From Flavobacteriales bacterium (lineage in GTDB: Bacteria > Bacteroidota > Bacteroidia > Flavobacteriales > Flavobacteriaceae), in assembly GCA_027003085.1 (NCBI GenBank), contig JALWYR010000015.1, positions 1-8,812 on the forward strand: a DNA stretch of 8,812 nucleotides, given 5' to 3'. The position numbers were made by a program, and so were the translations under genes. The notes below the pieces were generated by a model, which did not search any database, was not told the origin of the DNA, and was given only the letters and a program-made list of their open reading frames with translations. Positions 7,544 to 8,812 of this stretch are shown here, piece by piece (position 1 is the stretch's first letter; each line of letters starts with the position of its first letter).

Positions 7544-7653
7544 CTACGGCTCATACCGCTCCCATCCCTGGCGCGGATTTTTTTCCTTTTCCAAAAACAA
7601 ACCGGACACTTTGGGACCAACTGGTTCAAAACGGAAACAGGCAAAAATTTGAT

Positions 7654-7962
7654 TTATGATTCTGCTAATAATTTCTTCGTTTCATCAACACTTTTAATAA
7701 AGTAAGGATTCGACAGTGATCTTTCCGTTATAATATCCACATCACGACCGAATAATTCCTGTAATTTGTAATGTAGCTCAAAAAAATTATTGGCATACTG
7801 TCCGGGCGAAAGTGTTTCATCAAACGCTATTAGAATATCTATGTCGCTTTCATCATTAAACCTGTCCGACACGGCCGAACCGAAAATGTAAAGCCGCTTT
7901 ACTCCCAACGAAGCCGAAATTTCTTTTATCCGGTCAATGATATTTTTGTCGATAAGCAACAT
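7654..7962 (-). CDS. minimal nucleotidyltransferase (MntA-like, nucleotidyltransferase domain)
   Basis: A 102-residue protein of the DNA polymerase beta-type nucleotidyltransferase superfamily, in the small MNT form. Residues 28-42 give the signature G28-S29 followed by exactly ten residues and D40-x-D42, the metal- and NTP-binding motif. D76 in the R-D-V-D-I-I strand is the likely third carboxylate. Length is typical of stand-alone MNT proteins, which usually pair with a HEPN-domain RNase (HepT) as the antitoxin that modifies it with AMP. No HEPN-like frame (R-x4-6-H motif in a helical protein of about 110-140 residues) is visible on either side in this window: the downstream side is the fold-back element and the upstream neighbour looks different. 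It may be an orphan antitoxin or act on another target. The start is the first ATG, with a -7 box at a fitting distance. Confidence 0.9.
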   Translation of the reverse strand: MLLIDKNIIDRIKEISASLGVKRLYIFGSAVSDRFNDESDIDILIAFDETLSPGQYANNFFELHYKLQELFGRDVDIITERSLSNPYFIKSVDETKKLLAES

Positions 7963-7979
7963 TGTGATTTCTTGTTATA

Positions 7980-7987
7980 CAAATTTA
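7980..7987 (-). promoter_or_regulatory. -7 promoter element of the nucleotidyltransferase gene
   Basis: TAAATTTG on the minus strand is a perfect TAnnTTTG match, identical to the box ahead of the DUF5686 gene. It ends 17 nt before the ATG, giving a leader of about 10 nt. No good -33 TTTG is present at 19-21 nt; the nearest TTG is about 24 nt upstream. It implies the gene can be transcribed separately from the gene before it. Confidence 0.4.
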
Positions 7988-8021
7988 ATCAATTTTTGCC
8001 AAGCATTAGGACAATACCGGA

Positions 8022-8354
8022 TTACTTTTCCAAAAAACCCGTATCCTTCTCCGCATCCGCCACTTCCTTTTGGCGGCTTTCCCAAAATTTCCTGACAAAA
8101 TACGCAACTTCGTAATGTTCTAATTTAATACTAAGGGCCATATCCTGTTCATAGTCCTCGCGGGTGTTCATCCGGGTAAAGGCCACCATTTGGCCATTAT
8201 GGAAACTGGCGCATATCACGCCCGCTTCCAAACCCTTATCCGTATAACCAGAAACAATACTTTTGACCAAAGAATTATCCACGGTTTCCTTACGTGTATC
8301 CCAAGCCCTGAAAACCCAACGGCCCGAAGGAAAATCTTTCTTGTATTCGACCAT
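8022..8354 (-). CDS. hypothetical protein, 110 residues
   Basis: I do not recognise this protein. From the ATG at 8354 it has 110 residues, no signal peptide and no membrane helix. The N-terminal two thirds look alpha/beta, with short strands around W-V-F-R-A-W, A-G-V-I-C-A-S-F and M-V-A-F-T-R. The C-terminal part (about 68-110) is helical and charged (D/E/K-rich) and ends in L-E-K. An in-frame GTG at 8357 would add one residue; I prefer the ATG. It lies 59 nt upstream of the nucleotidyltransferase on the same strand, so co-transcription is possible. It lacks the R-x4-6-H motif of a HEPN toxin, so I do not call it HepT. The frame is intact and has a plausible promoter, which supports a real gene. 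Confidence 0.65.
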   Translation of the reverse strand: MVEYKKDFPSGRWVFRAWDTRKETVDNSLVKSIVSGYTDKGLEAGVICASFHNGQMVAFTRMNTREDYEQDMALSIKLEHYEVAYFVRKFWESRQKEVADAEKDTGFLEK

Positions 8355-8370
8355 CACCGGATTTTTCCTA

Positions 8371-8400
8371 CAATATACGAAATCACAGGGCCGGAAGCAA
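8371..8400 (-). promoter_or_regulatory. possible promoter of the 110-residue hypothetical gene
   Basis: The minus strand has TATATTG (8371-8377), one base short of the TAnnTTTG -7 box, preceded after 20 nt by TTG (8398-8400). Distance to the ATG at 8354 would give a leader of roughly 10 nt. The match is incomplete, so confidence is low. Confidence 0.3.
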
Positions 8401-8640
8401 GGGGGAAATGTTAAATTTTTTACCGGAATCCGGTTTTATACATTATTTTAAAAATGTTATTCCGTCCTTTGAGATGAGTGAAATACTAAGTATTTAAATT
8501 CCCGAAAAAAACCGACATTAAAAACCGACTCCTGACATACAAGGAATAAAAAATTTATTTTCATTGTTGTCCGGTAAAAGAACGAAACGTGAAATTTATG
8601 ATTTTAAGTCATTGAAAATCAATTACCGGTTATTGTAGTT
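8401..8640. other. intergenic region between hypothetical gene and transposase
   Basis: No gene is supportable here. Small features are a palindrome ACCGGA-A-TCCGGT (8422-8434), a direct repeat AAAAACCGAC (8507-8516 and 8520-8529, a 13-nt period), and a 7-bp inverted repeat (8628-8634 with 8646-8652) that overlaps the transposase stop. The right end of the insertion sequence should lie somewhere in here. TGTTGTCCGG at 8565-8574 is a possible end, but nothing proves it. Confidence 0.4.
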
Positions 8641-8812
8641 TTAAAAATAACCCCCCAATGTGGGAAATAGTGAGTTTTCATAGCGTTTTTTCCGTTGATT
8701 ATATACTTGTTCCCATGATTTTTCCGGTTCCTCTAAAAACCGGTAAATATCAATGTAGGCCATAAGATGCATACGAATTAATGCAACCATATTGGAAAAA
8801 GCCACTTTTCGT
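8641..8812 (-). CDS. transposase, C-terminal fragment (IS4-like DDE type), cut by window edge
   Basis: The last 56 codons of a minus-strand gene are open up to the right edge and end in TAA at 8641-8643. The peptide has N-M-V-A-L-I-R-M-H-L-M-x-Y-I-D-I-Y-R-F-L-E, then E-P-E-K-S-W, a basic stretch and a short G-G-Y-F tail. A hydrophobic helix with R-x-H-L-M followed by a proline- and tryptophan-containing tail resembles the C-termini of IS4-group transposases in Bacteroidota. The catalytic DDE residues lie outside the window, so the family and whether the gene is intact cannot be told from here. It marks an insertion sequence whose downstream end is within about 150 bases of the stop. Confidence 0.55.
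   Translation of the reverse strand, partial: RKVAFSNMVALIRMHLMAYIDIYRFLEEPEKSWEQVYNQRKKRYENSLFPTLGGYF

Larger units (their letters stand above)
7177..7579. repeat. composite fold-back element with nested inverted repeats, MITE- or BIME-like
   Basis: A sharply GC-rich block of about 400 bp sits between very AT-rich DNA and the nucleotidyltransferase gene. Its ends are imperfect inverted repeats of each other: AATCC, GCGCCAG and AGCGGTAT at 7177-7206 reappear inverted, in the same order and with small gaps, at 7553-7579. Between them lie two further fold-backs (7220-7301 and 7381-7543). Short open frames exist on both strands but overlap the palindromes and look like nothing known. The layout suggests a non-autonomous mobile element or an interspersed repeat. 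A structured RNA is also possible. No transposase is encoded inside and no target duplication is evident to me. Confidence 0.55.

Noticed and set aside
7345..7644. Minus-strand open frame of 99 codons and overlapping plus-strand frames through the fold-back element
   Set aside because: They run through the inverted repeats, so similar peptides recur on both strands (for example an HRFKHK motif twice in one frame). They resemble no family I know. The palindromic DNA explains them better than coding does.
8022..8354. HepT-like HEPN toxin next to the MNT gene
   Set aside because: The protein is not an all-helical HEPN fold by eye and has no R-x4-6-H catalytic motif.
8507..8532. AAAAACCGAC direct repeat as a target-site duplication or a CRISPR-like array
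   Set aside because: There are only two short copies with a 13-nt period in A-rich sequence, and they lie on the same side of the transposase, so they cannot flank the insertion sequence.

Overview
The window reads as a piece of a Bacteroidota chromosome, probably Bacteroidales. The grounds are a DUF5686-type outer-membrane protein with a carboxypeptidase-regulatory-like N-terminus, a tandem DUF1599 protein, Bacteroidota-style promoters (TTTG about 20 nt upstream of TAnnTTTG) and A/T-rich leaders with almost no Shine-Dalgarno. Every gene I can support lies on the minus strand, so transcription runs from high to low coordinates.

Region 1 (1-2300) is GC-rich and core-like. A tightly overlapping operon runs ornithine aminotransferase (rocD), then a small two-helix membrane protein, then a DUF1599 protein. 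It is followed by a very GC-rich, highly structured intergenic element that runs off the left edge. Region 2 (2305-4884) is a single gene for a DUF5686 outer-membrane protein with a very good Bacteroidota promoter.

Region 3 (5026-6799) is more AT-rich. It encodes a polytopic membrane protein whose C-terminal domain carries HEYCH plus a downstream E-G-W-A-T-Y, the signature of a gluzincin zinc peptidase. I recognise no named family for it, and it is the best novelty candidate here.

Region 4 (6800-8812) looks accessory. It holds about 375 bases of very AT-rich, apparently non-coding DNA, then an abruptly GC-rich 400-base fold-back element made of nested inverted repeats. After that come a solitary minimal nucleotidyltransferase of the MntA type with no visible HEPN/HepT partner, an unrecognised 110-residue protein just upstream of it, and the C-terminal end of a transposase cut by the right edge.

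The rocD operon is probably one transcript. The other genes look individually transcribed, each with a plausible promoter of its own. I see no tRNA, rRNA or CRISPR array, and no complete insertion sequence.
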